Shown one piece after another: positions 1 through 8,498 of a stretch of DNA of 64,000 bases. The translations under genes and the position numbers were made by a program. Origin of the DNA: Actinomyces oricola (GTDB lineage: Bacteria > Actinomycetota > Actinomycetes > Actinomycetales > Actinomycetaceae). The stretch lies in the NCBI RefSeq assembly GCF_004104015.1, contig NZ_RYFV01000016.1, forward strand, positions 1 through 64,000. Reading direction: 5' to 3'. The first letter of the stretch is position 1, and every line of letters starts with the position of its first letter. The notes below the pieces were generated by a model. That model saw only the letters and a program-made list of their open reading frames with translations, did not search any database and was not told where the DNA came from.

Positions 1-117
1 ATCGCCAATATCAAGACTTGGAGAATCCTCCACAACGACTACCGAAGACCCCTGAACACATTCAACACAACAATCACCGCAGTACTAGCCCTCATATTCA
101 CCTACAACACCCCATGA
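1..117 (+). mobile_element. 3' end of an IS5-type transposase gene (cut by window edge)
   Basis: Frame 1 is open from the first base and ends at TGA 115-117, giving 38 residues that include WRILHNDYRRP. That string resembles the C-terminal helix of IS5-group DDE transposases (DDE_Tnp_4-like). The stretch is much richer in A and T, with ATA and CTA codons and many Asn and Thr residues, than anything else in the window, which fits a mobile element of foreign composition. Whether the element is intact cannot be judged because its 5' part lies outside. Family assignment is from memory of the motif only. Confidence 0.6.
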
Positions 118-452
118 ATAACCCTCAGTATATTTGTATACCTGCATGCGGGTTGATGCCGCATGAGAAGAGCCTCATGCCCTGTTGAGGTGGAAGAAAC
201 GCAATGATTCGTTCATTCTGATGAGCCTGAAGACTGAGGCGATTCTCTGTGTCTCCCGCGGTGCTGCCCTGAGTATTAGCACTGAAATGGTTGAGCGACG
301 TCGAGGAAAAGGCGTGCGCCCGCGAATCGAGCTAATGGCCGCATATCTCCCCGATCGTCGCGAGCAATAGAACCCGACTCGTGCCACGTGAGCACCCCGC
401 GCACCCGCCCCAACCGGGAGGGGCCGGGAAACCTGCCCGTCAACGCAGTCCT
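118..452. other. Non-coding flank of the insertion element with overlapping small hairpins
   Basis: No convincing gene lies between the transposase stop and the 3' end of the ABC exporter operon. Two short inverted repeats share bases: CATGCGG 145-151 pairs with CCGCATG 159-165, and GCATGAG 161-167 pairs with CTCATGC 174-180. They are mutually exclusive as drawn. The right terminal repeat of the insertion element should lie here but cannot be fixed without its left end. A 61-codon ORF at 185-370 shows no recognisable domain and was not called. Confidence 0.4.
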
Positions 453-2504
453 TCACCCCTCAGTGGTGCCGGCGAACTGGGCGGCGTGCAGGCGGGCGTA
501 AGTGCCGCCGCGCTCCAACAATTCGGCATGGGTGCCCTGCTCAACAATGTCGCCGTGGTCCATGACCAAAATGGTGTCGGCGTCACGGATGGTGGACAGG
601 CGGTGGGCGATAACAAAACTCGTCCGGCCCTCGCGCAGCGCGCCCATGGCCTGCTGAACCAGCAGTTCGGTGCGCGTGTCCACCGAACTGGTCGCCTCGT
701 CGAGGATAAGCACCGAGGGGTCGGCCACGAAGGCTCGGGCAATGGTGAGCAGTTGGCGCTCGCCGGCAGAGATATTCGCGGCGTCCTCCTCCAGGATCGT
801 GTCATAGCCCTGCGGCAGGGCGCGGACAATGTGGTCGACGTAGCAGGCCTGCGCGGCCGCCTCCACCTCCGCATCCGTGGCCTCGGGTCGTCCATAGCGA
901 ATGTTCTCCCGGACGGACCCCTGGAAGAGCCACGGATCCTGCAGCACCATGCCGGTGCGCCGGCGCACGTCGTAGCGGGTCATCTCGGCAATGTCGCGCT
1001 CGTCGAGGCGGATCCTCCCGCCGTTGAGCTCATAGAAGCGCATGAGCAAGTTCACCAGGGTGGTCTTGCCCGCCCCCGTGGGCCCCACGACGGCCACCGT
1101 GTGCCCGGGCTCCACCCGCAGTGACAGGTCGCGGATGAGCTCGGTGTCAGGGGAGTAGGAGAAGCGCACATGCTCAACCTCAATGACGCCCGGGCCACTG
1201 GCGCGCTGGTCTCCAGGATGCCGGTCAACGGTGTCGGGCGCCTCTTCCGGGGCGTCGAGCAGCTCAAAGATCCGTTCGGCGCTAGCCGTGCCCGACTGCA
1301 CGGCGGTGGCCATGCCCCCGAGCTGACCCAGCGGCTGGGAGAACTGCTGGGAGTACTGGATGAAAGCCTGCACGTCACCCAGGCGCAGGGAACCGGAGGC
1401 CACCATGGCACCGCCGATCACGGCAATGGCCACATAGGACAGGTTTCCAATGACCAGCATGATCGGCATCATGATGCCCGAGAGGAACTGGGCGCGCAGA
1501 GAGGCGCGGTAAAGCTCCTCATTCTCCGCGGCGAAGGCCTCGCGCGAGGCGGCGGTGCGCCCGAAGACGCGCACCAGGGCATGCCCGGAGAAGGACTCCT
1601 CGACGCGCACATTAATCCGCCCGGTGCGCGCCCACTGGCGGGTGAACGCCTTCTGAGAGCGCGGCCCAATCACCCCGAAGACCACGCCCATGAGCGGGAT
1701 GATGGCCAGCGCCACCAGGGCCAGCCTCCAGGAGATGGAGAACATCATGGCGAGTACGCCGACGACGGTCAGGGCGGAGGTCAGGGCGCCGGAAAGCGAC
1801 TGCTGAAGGGTGTTGGTGACATTGTCGACGTCGTTGGTCACCCGGCTGAGCAGCTCGCCGCGCTGCATGGTGTCGAAGTAGGACAGCGGCAGGCGGTGGA
1901 TTTTGGCCTCGACCCGCTCGCGCAGGGAGTACATGGCCTTCATGGTGATGTGGTTGAGCAGGAAGCTCTCAAGCCAGTTGAGGAAGGAGGAAGCCACGTA
2001 CAGGCCCAGGACCAGGATGAGGATGCGGGCCAGACGGTCGAAATCAATCCCGGCGCCCGGAACAATGTCCATCGCTGAGACCATGGAGGCGAAGTCGTCC
2101 ATGCCCTGGGCCTGGAGGGCGGCCACCGCCTGATCCTTGGTGGTGCCCAGGGGCATCAGCGAGGAGATCACGCCCTCGAAGACGACATTGGTGGCTTGAC
2201 CCAGCACCTTGGGCGCCGCCACCGACAGCACGACGCCGAGCACGGCGGACACGACAATGACCACCAAAGTCATTTTGTAGGCGCCCAGCAGCCCCACCAT
2301 GCGGGTGAAGGAGGGCCAGAAGGCGTTGGCCCTGCCCGGGGGCGGCCCGGCATCCCAGTCGTTGGAGGCTGCCCGGGCCTGCGCGGCCAGCTCAAGGTCC
2401 TCTTCGCTCAGGTCGTCCCCGGAGTGGGCCGGGGTGCCGGCCGGGTTCTGCCCGGGGGCGGCGCCGTCGGCCCGGCCCTGCCCGCTGTGTGTGGGGGTAG
2501 TCAT
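453..2504 (-). CDS. ABC exporter half-transporter, catalytic-site subunit of a heterodimer
   Basis: 683 residues: a polar Pro/Gly/Ala-rich N-terminal tail (about 1-70), a six-helix exporter membrane domain (about 75-400) and an ATPase domain. Walker A is GPTGAGKTT (474-482). Walker B VLILDEATS has the catalytic Glu603, and the switch His634 is in AHRLSTIR. The signature motif is the non-canonical ISAGERQ (578-584) instead of SGGQ. The start ATG overlaps the stop of the upstream partner gene (ATGA), so the two are translationally coupled. In heterodimeric exporters of the TmrAB/BmrCD type one ATP site is degenerate. Here the poor signature of this protein would complete the degenerate site carried by its partner. 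The substrate is unknown; lipids, peptides or drugs are possible. Confidence 0.9.
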   Translation of the reverse strand: MTTPTHSGQGRADGAAPGQNPAGTPAHSGDDLSEEDLELAAQARAASNDWDAGPPPGRANAFWPSFTRMVGLLGAYKMTLVVIVVSAVLGVVLSVAAPKVLGQATNVVFEGVISSLMPLGTTKDQAVAALQAQGMDDFASMVSAMDIVPGAGIDFDRLARILILVLGLYVASSFLNWLESFLLNHITMKAMYSLRERVEAKIHRLPLSYFDTMQRGELLSRVTNDVDNVTNTLQQSLSGALTSALTVVGVLAMMFSISWRLALVALAIIPLMGVVFGVIGPRSQKAFTRQWARTGRINVRVEESFSGHALVRVFGRTAASREAFAAENEELYRASLRAQFLSGIMMPIMLVIGNLSYVAIAVIGGAMVASGSLRLGDVQAFIQYSQQFSQPLGQLGGMATAVQSGTASAERIFELLDAPEEAPDTVDRHPGDQRASGPGVIEVEHVRFSYSPDTELIRDLSLRVEPGHTVAVVGPTGAGKTTLVNLLMRFYELNGGRIRLDERDIAEMTRYDVRRRTGMVLQDPWLFQGSVRENIRYGRPEATDAEVEAAAQACYVDHIVRALPQGYDTILEEDAANISAGERQLLTIARAFVADPSVLILDEATSSVDTRTELLVQQAMGALREGRTSFVIAHRLSTIRDADTILVMDHGDIVEQGTHAELLERGGTYARLHAAQFAGTTEG

Positions 2505-4234
2505 GCTGCGGCCTCCACTCCGAGCTGGGAGGTGACGATTTCGCGGTAGATGCTGGAGGTGGACAGGAGTTCGCGGTGCGTGCCGCGGCCTACCAGGCGG
2601 CCGGCGTCGAGCACCAGGATCTGGTCGACCTCGGTGATCGTGGACACGCGCTGGGCGACGACGATCTTGGTTACCCCGGCGGTGGCCGGTTCCAGGGCGG
2701 CCCGCAGGCGCGCGTCAGTGGACACATCCAGGGCCGAGAAGGAGTCATCGAAGATGAGGACAGTGGGCCGGCGCGCCAGGGCGCGGGCAATGGCCAGGCG
2801 CTGGCGCTGCCCCCCGGAAACATTGGTGCCGCCCTGGGCGATGGGGGCCTGGAGGCCGCCATCCATGCGGGAGACGAAGTCCTTGGCCTGGGCCACCTCC
2901 AGGGCGGCCCACAGCTCCTCGTCGGTGGCCTCCTCGCGGCCCAGGCGCAGATTGGAGGCCACGGTCCCGGCGAAGAGGAAGGGCTTTTGGGGGACTAATG
3001 TCAGCTGAGACCACAGGGCCTCGGGGTCGGCGTCGCGCACGTCAACCCCGCTAATGAGGACCTGGCCGCTGCTGGCGTCCAGGAGCCGAGTCAATAGGGT
3101 GACCACCGTGGACTTGCCCGAACCGGTCGAGCCAATGATCGCCGTCGTCGAGCCGGCGGGCACGGTGAAGCTCAAATCGGCCAGGACGCGGTCCTCGGCG
3201 TCGGGGTAGGCGAAGGAAACCTCGCGCATCTCCACCGTGCCGGGGGTGGGGAAGGCGGTGAGGGCGTCGGGCCGAGCGGTAATGGATGGCTCGGTGGCCA
3301 GGACCTCGCTAATGCGCTCGGCGCACACGGCGGCCCGGGGAATAAAAATCGTCATGAAGCTGGCCATAATAATGCCCGTAAGGATCTGCATGAGGTAGGC
3401 CATGAAGGCGATGAGGGTGCCGACCTCTACACTGCCGTCCTCCACCTGGTGCCCGCCGAACCAGATAACGCCCACAATGGTCACGTCCAGGAGCAGCATG
3501 GTCAAGGGGAACAGGAGGACGAAGAGGCGCCCCACGCGCTCGCCGACCCAGGTGATGTCGTGGTTGGCGGTCTTGAAGCGCTCAGTCTCGGCGCGCTCGC
3601 GCACAAAAGCGCGTACAACGCGGATGCCGGTCAGTTGCTCGCGCAGGATCCGGTTAATGGCGTCGAGCTTCTTTTGATAGGAGCGGAACAGGGGCACCAT
3701 CTGGCGCACAATGAGACCGACGGCCGCCATGAGCACCGGTACGGCGACGGCGATGAGCCACGACAGGCTCGGGGCCTTCGACACCGCCATAATAATGCCG
3801 CCAATAGCCATCACCGGGGCCGTCACCAGCATGGTGCAACTCATCATGACTAGCATTTGGACCTGCTGGATGTCATTGGTGTTGCGAGTGATCAGGGACC
3901 CGGCCCCGAAAGCGGAGATCTCCCGCTCCGAAAACGTCCCCACCCGCTCGAAGACCTTGAAACGCAAGTCGCGGCCCATCCCCATGGCGGCGCGGGCGGC
4001 CAGCCAGGTGGCGATAATGGAGCAGGCGCCCTGGGCCACCGAAACCGCCAGCATGAGGCCGCCGATGCGCCAAATATAGGCGGTGTCGCCAGTGGCTACG
4101 CCATTGTCAATGATGTCGGCATTGAGGGTGGGCAGGTAGAGGGTGGCCATAACTTGGGCGAATTGGAGAACCAGGACGCCGGCGAGCAGGCCCGCATAAG
4201 GGCGCATGTGGATGCGCAGGAGCTGGATAAGCAC
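2501..4234 (-). CDS. ABC exporter half-transporter, degenerate-site subunit
   Basis: 577 residues from a GTG at 4234. The open frame continues upstream to 4831, but that part lies antisense to the helicase gene and has no membrane-domain character. ATG 4207 is an alternative start. Six membrane helices come first, then the ATPase domain with Walker A GSTGSGKST (about residue 370), a canonical VSGGQRQR signature and Walker B VLIFDDSF, where Asp replaces the catalytic Glu. The switch His is Gln (VAQRVSTI). Both changes mark this as the subunit that contributes the weakly hydrolysing ATP site of a heterodimeric exporter. It is first in a two-gene operon and overlaps the next gene by four bases. 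No strong ribosome binding site is seen at the GTG. Confidence 0.88.
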   Translation of the reverse strand: MLIQLLRIHMRPYAGLLAGVLVLQFAQVMATLYLPTLNADIIDNGVATGDTAYIWRIGGLMLAVSVAQGACSIIATWLAARAAMGMGRDLRFKVFERVGTFSEREISAFGAGSLITRNTNDIQQVQMLVMMSCTMLVTAPVMAIGGIIMAVSKAPSLSWLIAVAVPVLMAAVGLIVRQMVPLFRSYQKKLDAINRILREQLTGIRVVRAFVRERAETERFKTANHDITWVGERVGRLFVLLFPLTMLLLDVTIVGVIWFGGHQVEDGSVEVGTLIAFMAYLMQILTGIIMASFMTIFIPRAAVCAERISEVLATEPSITARPDALTAFPTPGTVEMREVSFAYPDAEDRVLADLSFTVPAGSTTAIIGSTGSGKSTVVTLLTRLLDASSGQVLISGVDVRDADPEALWSQLTLVPQKPFLFAGTVASNLRLGREEATDEELWAALEVAQAKDFVSRMDGGLQAPIAQGGTNVSGGQRQRLAIARALARRPTVLIFDDSFSALDVSTDARLRAALEPATAGVTKIVVAQRVSTITEVDQILVLDAGRLVGRGTHRELLSTSSIYREIVTSQLGVEAAA

Positions 4235-4301
4235 GGCGCCGAGTCTACTAGCCTGACGCAGCGTGAGGGCAAACGGCGGGGCGCGGCATATGAACGCGGG
4301 T

Positions 4302-6905
4302 TTAGGCGGCAGACGCCCCCAGGAGAAGGCGCAGGAGAACAATGGCGCCCGCCTTGTCCAGCGGCTCGTTATTGTTGCCGCACTTGGGGGACTGCACGCA
4401 GCTGGGGCAGCCCGCGGCGCAGGGGCAGCGCTCGACGACGTCGAGCGTGGCGGCCAGCCACTGGCGCCCGGCCCGGTAGCCGCGCTCGGCGAAGCCGGCG
4501 CCCCCGGCATGCCCATCGTGGACGAAAACAGTGGGCGCCATGGTCTGAGGGTGCAGCGCCGTCGACAGGCCGCCAATGTCCCAACGGTCACAGGTGGCCA
4601 ACAGCGGCAGCATCCCAATGGAGGCGTGCTCGGCGGCGTGCAGGGCGCCGGGCAGCGCCTCGGGCCCCAGCCCGGCCGCCTGGCAGGCCCCCTGCGGTAC
4701 CGTCCACCACACCGCGGCAGTGGGCAAGACGTGTTCGGGCATGGACAGCTGGTGCTGGGAGACGACCCCCATCCCCGGCAGGGCGAGTTTGGCGTAACCA
4801 GTGACCTGGCTGGAGACCTCCACCGAACCAAGATTCCAGGTGATCTCCCCGCCCCAGTCTTGACGGTCCCGTTCGGCGGTGATCCTCACGCTGGAGCGCT
4901 CGCGGGCGCGGGTACGGTAGCCGACCGCCGTCCGGCGTCGCACGAGGGCCGCCTCCGCGGTGAGCTCCTCGACGACGTAAACGCGACCCTGGTGAATGTA
5001 GACGGCGCCGGGGTGGACGGTTAGGTCCGCGCTCGCCCCGTCCACGGTGCCCACCACCGTCCCGGTCCCGGCGTCGACCACCGGTACCGCGGGCGGCCCC
5101 TCCCCGCGCAGGGAGGTCAGGTCCTGGGGGCGGCCCGGCAGGTTCGCGTTCCAGAACCATCCGGTGGGCCGACGGCGCAGGGCGCCGCGGGCGGCCAGCT
5201 CGCCCAAGAGGGAATCATCGGGAAGCCCGAAGAGGGGCAGGTCCTCCTCGCGCAGGGGCGATTCGGAGGCCGCCGCGCACAGGTGCGGGGCCAGGACATA
5301 GGGGTTGGAGGGATCGAAGACGGTGGCCTCCGGGGCGGCGAAGACGGCTTCAGGATGGTGGATGAGGTAGGCGTCCAGGGGGTTGTCGCTGGCAATGAGG
5401 ACGGCCACGCCCCGGCTGCCGGCCCGCCCCGCCCGCCCCGCCTGCTGGCCCAGGGACACGCGGGTTCCGGGCCATCCGGCAATGAGGACGGCGTCCAGTC
5501 CGGTGACGTCGATCCCCAACTCCAGGGCGTTGGTGGTGGCCAGGGCGCGCAGGCGCCCACTGCGCAGGTCGGCCTCCAGGGCGCGGCGCTCCTCCGGCAG
5601 GTAGCCGCCGCGGTAGGCGGCGATCGCCCCGGTCAGGGCGGGCTGGGACAGTCCCAGAAGATGGCGGGCCCGCTCAGCCACGACCTCAGCGCTGCGCCGC
5701 GAGCGCACGAACACCAGGGCCCTGGCCCCCGCGCCGAGCAGGTCCACCAGGAGCTCGGCGGCCTCCACCACGGCGGAGCGGCGGGCGGCCGGGTCCTCGG
5801 TGGGGTCCCCCGAGTCAGGGCCGACGGCGGTGGGCGCGCAGGAGCCCGCGTCCGTCGTCGCCGACAGAGCGCTGGTCGAGGCGCCCCAGGCGTTCCACGG
5901 GTCGCGCAGGGCCGGCTGCCACAGGGCCAGGGTGCGCTCCCCGGCGGGGGAGGCGTCGTCGGTGACTGCGACGACCTCCTCGGGACTGGCCCCAATGAGG
6001 CGGGCGGCCGTCAGCTGGGGCTCGGCCGCCGTCGCCGAGGCGCACAGTACGACGGGCCCGGGGCCCTGGGGGCGCAGGCGGCGCACAAGACGCAGGAGGC
6101 GGCGCAGCACGAGGGCCACATGCGCCCCCAGGACCCCCCGGTAAGCGTGGCACTCGTCGACCACCACGTAGCGCAGGGAGCGCAGAAGGCGGCTCCAGTG
6201 TTCGTGGCCGGGCAGGAGGGAGAAGTGAAGGAAATCAGGGTTGGTCAGCACGACGTCGGCGTGGGCGCGAACCCAGTCCCGCTCCGGCAAAGGGGTGTCG
6301 CCATCACAGGTGCCCGTGCGCACCGTGCGCACGGGGGTCGTCGTGCCGCCGGCCCCGGTGGGCGCGGTGGGGCCAGTGGTGCCGGAGTCCGGCTCCCGGG
6401 CCCGGTCGGTGACGGACCCGGCCGCGGCAATCCGGGCCCGGCCAGCGCCGCGCCCCGGGGCCCGGCCCCTTTGCACGGTCTCCACGACGGTGACGAGTCG
6501 TTCCAGGGCGGCGGCCTGGTCGGCCGCCAGAGCCTTGGTGGGGCAAAGGTAGAGGGTGGTGGGGCGGCGCCCGTAGGCCGAGATGCGCCCGGCGGAGGCG
6601 TCCTCGCGCTGGGCGGTCAGCACATCACTGAGGGCGGGCAGCCAAGCCGCCATGGATTTGCCTGAACCGGTCCCGGTGGCAATCACCGTGTGGCGCCCCG
6701 AGTGCACCGAGCTCGCCGCCTGCTCCTGGTGGGTCCAGGGCCTGGCGATTCCCAACTGCTGGTAGGCGGCCACAAGGTCGGTGTCCGCCCACTGCGGCCA
6801 AGAACCGTGGCGCCCGGAGCGCGCCGGAGTGCGCTCCATGTGGACAAGCCGGCCATCGCGCGCCCCAATGCGCTCCAGGAGCCCGGTGAGGTCGCGCGCA
6901 GTCAT
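4302..6905 (-). CDS. DEAD/DEAH-box helicase with C-terminal DUF1998 (MrfA/YprA-like)
   Basis: 867 residues. Motif I ATGTGSGKS lies near residue 80, motif II is DECH (VVVDECHAYRG, near 247), and motifs V and VI lie in LGIDVTGLDAVLIAGWPG and QQAGRAGR. The C-terminus carries a four-cysteine cluster, CPCAAGCPSC followed by CGNNN, typical of the DUF1998 metal-binding domain. This architecture is that of Bacillus MrfA/YprA, a 3'-5' DNA helicase used in repair of mitomycin-type damage; the role here is inferred from that family. Between motif I and motif II there is a Gly/Arg/Thr/Pro-rich insertion of roughly 60 residues (about 148-205) that looks disordered. It is separated by 67 bp from the exporter operon on the same strand and may be co-transcribed. 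Confidence 0.88.
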   Translation of the reverse strand: MTARDLTGLLERIGARDGRLVHMERTPARSGRHGSWPQWADTDLVAAYQQLGIARPWTHQEQAASSVHSGRHTVIATGTGSGKSMAAWLPALSDVLTAQREDASAGRISAYGRRPTTLYLCPTKALAADQAAALERLVTVVETVQRGRAPGRGAGRARIAAAGSVTDRAREPDSGTTGPTAPTGAGGTTTPVRTVRTGTCDGDTPLPERDWVRAHADVVLTNPDFLHFSLLPGHEHWSRLLRSLRYVVVDECHAYRGVLGAHVALVLRRLLRLVRRLRPQGPGPVVLCASATAAEPQLTAARLIGASPEEVVAVTDDASPAGERTLALWQPALRDPWNAWGASTSALSATTDAGSCAPTAVGPDSGDPTEDPAARRSAVVEAAELLVDLLGAGARALVFVRSRRSAEVVAERARHLLGLSQPALTGAIAAYRGGYLPEERRALEADLRSGRLRALATTNALELGIDVTGLDAVLIAGWPGTRVSLGQQAGRAGRAGSRGVAVLIASDNPLDAYLIHHPEAVFAAPEATVFDPSNPYVLAPHLCAAASESPLREEDLPLFGLPDDSLLGELAARGALRRRPTGWFWNANLPGRPQDLTSLRGEGPPAVPVVDAGTGTVVGTVDGASADLTVHPGAVYIHQGRVYVVEELTAEAALVRRRTAVGYRTRARERSSVRITAERDRQDWGGEITWNLGSVEVSSQVTGYAKLALPGMGVVSQHQLSMPEHVLPTAAVWWTVPQGACQAAGLGPEALPGALHAAEHASIGMLPLLATCDRWDIGGLSTALHPQTMAPTVFVHDGHAGGAGFAERGYRAGRQWLAATLDVVERCPCAAGCPSCVQSPKCGNNNEPLDKAGAIVLLRLLLGASAA

Positions 6906-7088
6906 GGCCCCAGTGTGCCCCAGGGCCCCGCGTGAGGGGGCAGGGGGTCGGGTCCGGTTGGGAGGATGTCGGCCCAGGGCCCCGCGCGAGGGGACAGGCC
7001 CCGACGGCGCTCATTGGACAACACGCCGGCTTCCACCAACAGGATGATACGGTTGCAACCACAGGTGACGTGGCACACTTTGCATGTT

Positions 7089-7218
7089 ATGCCCCCTTCG
7101 GGCAGGGAGAATCCGTGCCGGTGGTCGAGCCCGCTAGTCGGTTGCCAATCGGCGTCCGACTGGCCCGGTCGCACCCCGGAGCCGGTACCCGCACCCAGGG
7201 CCTGACTGAGAGGGGCAT
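7089..7218 (+). promoter_or_regulatory. FMN riboswitch (RFN element), divergent form
   Basis: The element lies 190 bp upstream of riboflavin synthase. A closing stem P1 is visible: ATGCCCC 7089-7095 pairs perfectly with GGGGCAT 7212-7218. Inside it are RFN hallmarks. CGGGCAGGG-GAATCC is followed by CCGGTGGT and GAGCCCGC (CGGGC pairs with GCCCG), then a variable hairpin AGTCGG/CCGACT, then CCGGTCGCACCCCGGAGCCG matching the CCGGTGAGATTCCGGAGCCG arm, then a GACTGAGAGG tail. It departs from consensus after GAGCCG, where GCCGACGGT is expected and GCCGGTACC is found. Expected role: repress downstream riboflavin synthesis when FMN is high. The 183 bp before it (6906-7088) hold two imperfect copies of CCAGGGCCCCGCG-type repeats, and the palindrome GGTTGCAACC (7051-7060) lies close to the element. 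Confidence 0.75.
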
Positions 7219-7406
7219 GATCACGTTGGCGAATGCTGCGGGAGCCGGCGGGCGCCTCAGGGGCGCACCTACCGGCTGTCCTAAGCCCGAGTCGCGCCCT
7301 GCTCCCCCCACCTCATCCCACATCCATCCCACATCCTCCTCCCCCTTCTCACTCCTCATCCTTAACTTCCCATCGCCGCGACCCCAGCGCGCAGACAAGG
7401 ACCGAC

Positions 7407-8063
7407 ATGTTCACCGGAATCATTGCCGGCACCGGCACCGTCCTGGCCATTGAGCCACAGATCAGGCCCGGAGTCACCAGGCTCACCCTTGAGTGCGGAT
7501 CCGTCACCTCCGACCTGGCCCCGGGGGACTCCCTGGCCGTTAATGGCGTGTGCCTGACCAGCACCACTCGTGCTGAGGCCTGCCCAGATGTTTTTGTCGC
7601 CGAACTCATGGGTGAGACCTTGGATCGCACATCGCTGGGCAGGCTCGCCCTCGGCGGGCGAGTCAACTTGGAGAGATGTGTTCCGCTCGGGGGCCGCCTG
7701 GACGGCCATATTGTCCAGGGGCATGTGGACGCCACCGGCAGGGTGGTGGCCCTGGAGCCGCAGGGCTCCTGGACCCGTATGCGCGTCTCCATGCCGCACG
7801 CGCTCGCCGGTCAGGTCGCACTTAAGGGCTCCATCGCCGTCGATGGCGTCTCCCTGACCGTGACAGCCGTGAGCGCTCCTTACGCCCCGGCGTCCTGGTT
7901 CGAGGTTGGACTCATCCCTGAAACCCTGGCCAAGACCACGCTTGGCATGGCCAAGATCGGCGACATTGTCAACCTGGAGACCGACGTTATCGCCAAGTAC
8001 CTTGAGCGCCTGGTGTCAGTGGGTGCGGCCCCCAAGAACGCCCTGGAGGCCGTCAGCGCATAG
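7407..8063 (+). CDS. ribE: Riboflavin synthase, alpha chain
   Basis: 218 residues, the usual size for this enzyme. It joins two molecules of 6,7-dimethyl-8-ribityllumazine to give riboflavin. The N-terminal MFTGII signature is present, and the protein consists of two similar lumazine-binding barrels (VNGVCLT in the first, VDGVSLTV in the second). The start at ATG 7407 is supported by AAGGA six bases upstream and by the family N-terminus; upstream frame-open sequence is not family-like. It stands alone: no ribD, ribBA or ribH is adjacent, although a riboswitch-like leader precedes it. A scavenging or split-operon arrangement is possible, since the rest of the pathway may be elsewhere in the genome. 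Confidence 0.92.
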   Translation: MFTGIIAGTGTVLAIEPQIRPGVTRLTLECGSVTSDLAPGDSLAVNGVCLTSTTRAEACPDVFVAELMGETLDRTSLGRLALGGRVNLERCVPLGGRLDGHIVQGHVDATGRVVALEPQGSWTRMRVSMPHALAGQVALKGSIAVDGVSLTVTAVSAPYAPASWFEVGLIPETLAKTTLGMAKIGDIVNLETDVIAKYLERLVSVGAAPKNALEAVSA

Positions 8064-8091
8064 TCCGGGGCGGGGCCGCCCGGGTGGCGCT

Positions 8092-8154
8092 GGCGGCCAC
8101 CGGGGCGGGGTCGGTGGCCACCGGGGCGGGGCCGGCGGCCACCGGGGCGGTGCG
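8092..8154. repeat. Three tandem 21-bp GC-rich repeats
   Basis: Three units at 8092-8112, 8113-8133 and 8134-8154 share the core GGCCACCGGGGCGG with few changes. They begin 28 bp after the ribE stop in the 435-bp gap (8064-8498) before nrdD. No terminator hairpin with a T-run is seen. The rest of the gap holds only the palindrome listed separately and the leader of nrdD. Confidence 0.7.
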
Positions 8155-8382
8155 GAGGTGCTGCGGCTGGCGGCGCGCAGCGACGAGTTCGGCCCGCGAC
8201 TCGCCGGGGCGGTGCGTCGCGACACAATTGCAATGTGCGTCCAGGCCCCCGGGGCAGGCCGCCTCAGTCGCGGAATCACGTGGAAATCTCATTGTCGCCG
8301 GGGCGAGGTCCGTCCGCCGAAAACAAGATGTTGGGGTAGGAGAGGGGATTGACCCCTAGATTTGGTGTCGTTCGGGAGTAGA

Positions 8383-8401
8383 GTGGCAGTGGCACTGCCA
8401 C
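8383..8401. promoter_or_regulatory. Perfect 19-bp palindrome upstream of nrdD, candidate operator
   Basis: GTGGCAGTG and CACTGCCAC form perfect 9-bp arms around a single G. The element lies 98 bp before the nrdD start and partly overlaps TAGAGT (8379-8384), which could serve as a -10 hexamer. A repressor or activator of the anaerobic reductase operon could bind here. It does not match the NrdR box as I know it. A transcript hairpin is the other possibility. Confidence 0.45.
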
Positions 8402-8498
8402 ACCGGCTCGTTGCATGGGCCTTGCGGCGGAGCCCGCCGCCCCACCACGGGACGACGCAATAGAGCACCCGGACAGAACCGAACCGATGGAGCCACAC

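Noticed and set aside
185-370. 61-codon ORF near the left edge
   Set aside because: No family features and no good ribosome binding site; it lies beside an insertion-element remnant.
7233-7406. N-terminal extension of riboflavin synthase
   Set aside because: The family starts MFTGII at ATG 7407 with AAGGA upstream; the extension lies in the leader after the riboswitch.
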